Positions 62,940 to 64,000 of a DNA stretch of 64,000 bases are shown here, in pieces. How positions within the stretch are numbered: the first letter of the stretch is position 1; each line of letters starts with the position of its first letter. The stretch is from an uncultured Collinsella sp. GTDB taxonomy: Bacteria > Actinomycetota > Coriobacteriia > Coriobacteriales > Coriobacteriaceae. Both the position numbers and the translations under genes were made by a program. Location: NCBI GenBank assembly GCA_958405195.1, contig CATYDM010000006.1:8130-72129 (forward strand). Reading direction: 5' to 3'. The notes under the pieces were generated by a model that saw nothing but the letters and a program-made list of their open reading frames with translations, made no database searches and was not told the origin of the DNA.

Positions 62940-63578
62940 TTAAAACTCGGCAAATTCGGGAGCGCCGACCTCAATCTCCTCGCGCCCCGCCATAAGCTCG
63001 CGCATCTTAGCGCAAAACGGCTCCTGCTCCCCCGCTTTGAACACCAAATGAATCGTCACGGTATCCGCGAAATCGGTATCCGAAACCTTGGCACCCGAAT
63101 CCTGCGCCAAATGAAGCACTTGCTCATACTGCGGATAGGCCACATGCACGTCAACAGGCACGACACTCGTCATCTCGACGATCTGCCCGGCCTCCTGAGC
63201 CGCGGCCACCGCCGCCTGCGTCGCCGCAGTATAGGCGCGCACCAAGCCACCAGGTCCCAACAGCGTGCCACCAAAATAGCGCGTCACCACGCAGCAAACA
63301 TTTTTGAGCTCTGCGCCGCGCAACACCTCGAGCGTCGGCATACCGCTCGTGCGGCTCGGCTCACCATCATCGCTCTGGCGCTCGCGTCCATCGACCAAAA
63401 TCCACGCGGGAACATTGTGTCGAGCGTCGTAATGACGTTTGCGAACCATCTCGATAAAGGCATTCGCCTCATCCTCGGACTCAATATGGACCAGCTGGGC
63501 AATAAACCGGCTCTTGCGGTCCACAAACTCGCCCGAAGCCTCAATATTCGATTGCAGAGTAAAATAGCTGTCCAACAA
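62940..63578 (-). CDS. YigZ/IMPACT family protein
   Basis: This 212-residue protein of UPF0029/IMPACT type has SRFIAQLVHIESEDEANAF and the signature DDGEPSRTSGMPTLEVLRG, followed by VVTRYFGGTLLGPGGLVRAY. The C-terminal 70 residues form the DUF1949-like domain. The biochemical role is not settled; some members affect translation or bind nucleotides. Confidence 0.9.
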   Translation of the reverse strand: MLDSYFTLQSNIEASGEFVDRKSRFIAQLVHIESEDEANAFIEMVRKRHYDARHNVPAWILVDGRERQSDDGEPSRTSGMPTLEVLRGAELKNVCCVVTRYFGGTLLGPGGLVRAYTAATQAAVAAAQEAGQIVEMTSVVPVDVHVAYPQYEQVLHLAQDSGAKVSDTDFADTVTIHLVFKAGEQEPFCAKMRELMAGREEIEVGAPEFAEF

Positions 63579-63693
63579 AGCCCCTCAACAAAATAAAGCG
63601 CAGCAACAAACAGCCTCAATAATACGGCAAAGACAGCACCGTTGACCTCGCCAACAAGAACGGAAACGCCAATGATACCGTCACCAACAGCGA

Positions 63694-63792
63694 GAACCCG
63701 TCAGCGCGAGCAAGGTGCCTTGAAAGACAAGGGCATTGACCTTATGGTCATGCCCGAAGGCTTGAAAGGCAGATTGCCGCGCTGACGGGTTC
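63694..63792. repeat. Structured element next to the RNase P RNA 3' end
   Basis: A 15-bp perfect outer stem (63694-63708 and 63778-63792) encloses several smaller hairpins, including CAAGG-TG-CCTTG and a GGGCAT-TGACC/GGTCA-TGCCC stem. The layout is a multi-branched fold of about 100 bases. No T-tract follows on either strand. Confidence 0.6.
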
Positions 63793-63808
63793 GCAGCGTC
63801 AACAAAGT

Positions 63809-64000
63809 GCTGAGTGGGCCGATAAGCCGGGTTCTGTCGTGAACGGTCATTTATCTTGTCTGCACGTTACCGTGCAGTTCCACGCACGCTACCCGAACGC
63901 GGACCGGGCCGGCCCATAGCGTTCCTATTCGCGCTTGCTCCGGATGGGGCTTGCCAAGCCGCCGTGTTGCCACGACGCTGGTGGTCTCTTACACCACCGT
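63809..64000 (-). ncRNA. rnpB: RNase P RNA, bacterial type (3' part; 5' end beyond the window)
   Basis: RNase P RNA is the catalytic RNA that trims the 5' ends of tRNAs. On the minus strand the last bases read ACAGAACCCGGCTTATCGG, the well-known conserved 3' end of bacterial RNase P RNA. About 190 bases are visible. The exact 3' end is approximate to within about 5 bases. Confidence 0.9.

Overview
The window looks like high-GC chromosomal DNA from an anaerobic gut actinobacterium of class Coriobacteriia, most likely Collinsella or a close relative. This is an inference from gene content and style: a Hyf-type formate hydrogenlyase with a selenocysteine formate dehydrogenase, a complete selenium toolkit, Tat-type lipoprotein binding proteins, and a giant LRR/InlB-like surface protein. 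No 16S gene or species marker is present. Most genes lie on the minus strand in long, tightly packed operons.

Layout. 1-4667: selB (cut by the window edge), selA and a molybdopterin oxidoreductase. 4790-20205: a leftward formate-hydrogen operon running hydN-like ferredoxin, fdhF (in-frame TGA read as selenocysteine 140), hyfA-B-C-D-E-F, hycE, hycF, hycG, hycH, the protease hycI, then a formate channel. 20206-23020: an accessory strip with a RelB-like/PIN toxin-antitoxin pair, a nuclease-like AbiEi-type gene bracketed by two copies of a palindromic element, and tRNA-Gly and tRNA-Pro. 23112-24470: brnQ. 24589-37566: one giant surface-protein reading frame (4325 codons before the final stop) interrupted by an in-frame TAG and an in-frame TAA. 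37694-44149: a selenium cluster with a cysteine desulfurase, DUF3343, yedF, selD (itself containing an in-frame TGA at codon 17), a glycosyltransferase, and a double-cubane-type reductase with its ATPase activator. 44226-49479: an oligopeptide ABC transporter. 50079-55495: molybdate uptake (modABC, with an unusually extended ModB), mogA and moeA. 55706-63578: CLC anion transporter, diacylglycerol-kinase-like lipid kinase, release-factor-like hydrolase, xpt, MFS transporter, metY, a C-GCAxxG-C-C protein and a YigZ protein. The right edge holds the 3' part of RNase P RNA.

How it fits together. Molybdate uptake and the late molybdopterin steps (mogA, moeA) supply the Mo cofactor; selA, selB and selD supply selenocysteine; both serve FdhF, which feeds electrons from formate through HydN/HyfA-type ferredoxins to the HycE/HycG hydrogenase on a membrane arm with three antiporter-like subunits (HyfB, D, F). 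The formate channel imports or exports the substrate. HycI and HycH mature the hydrogenase.

The most interesting open points are the selenium cluster (a glycosyltransferase overlapping selD, and a double-cubane reductase pair in the same run), the giant adhesin with two stops exactly at repeat boundaries, a dispersed palindromic element with compensatory changes in its arms, and a ModB carrying a secreted-type N-terminal domain. All calls come from reading the sequence; no database search was run.
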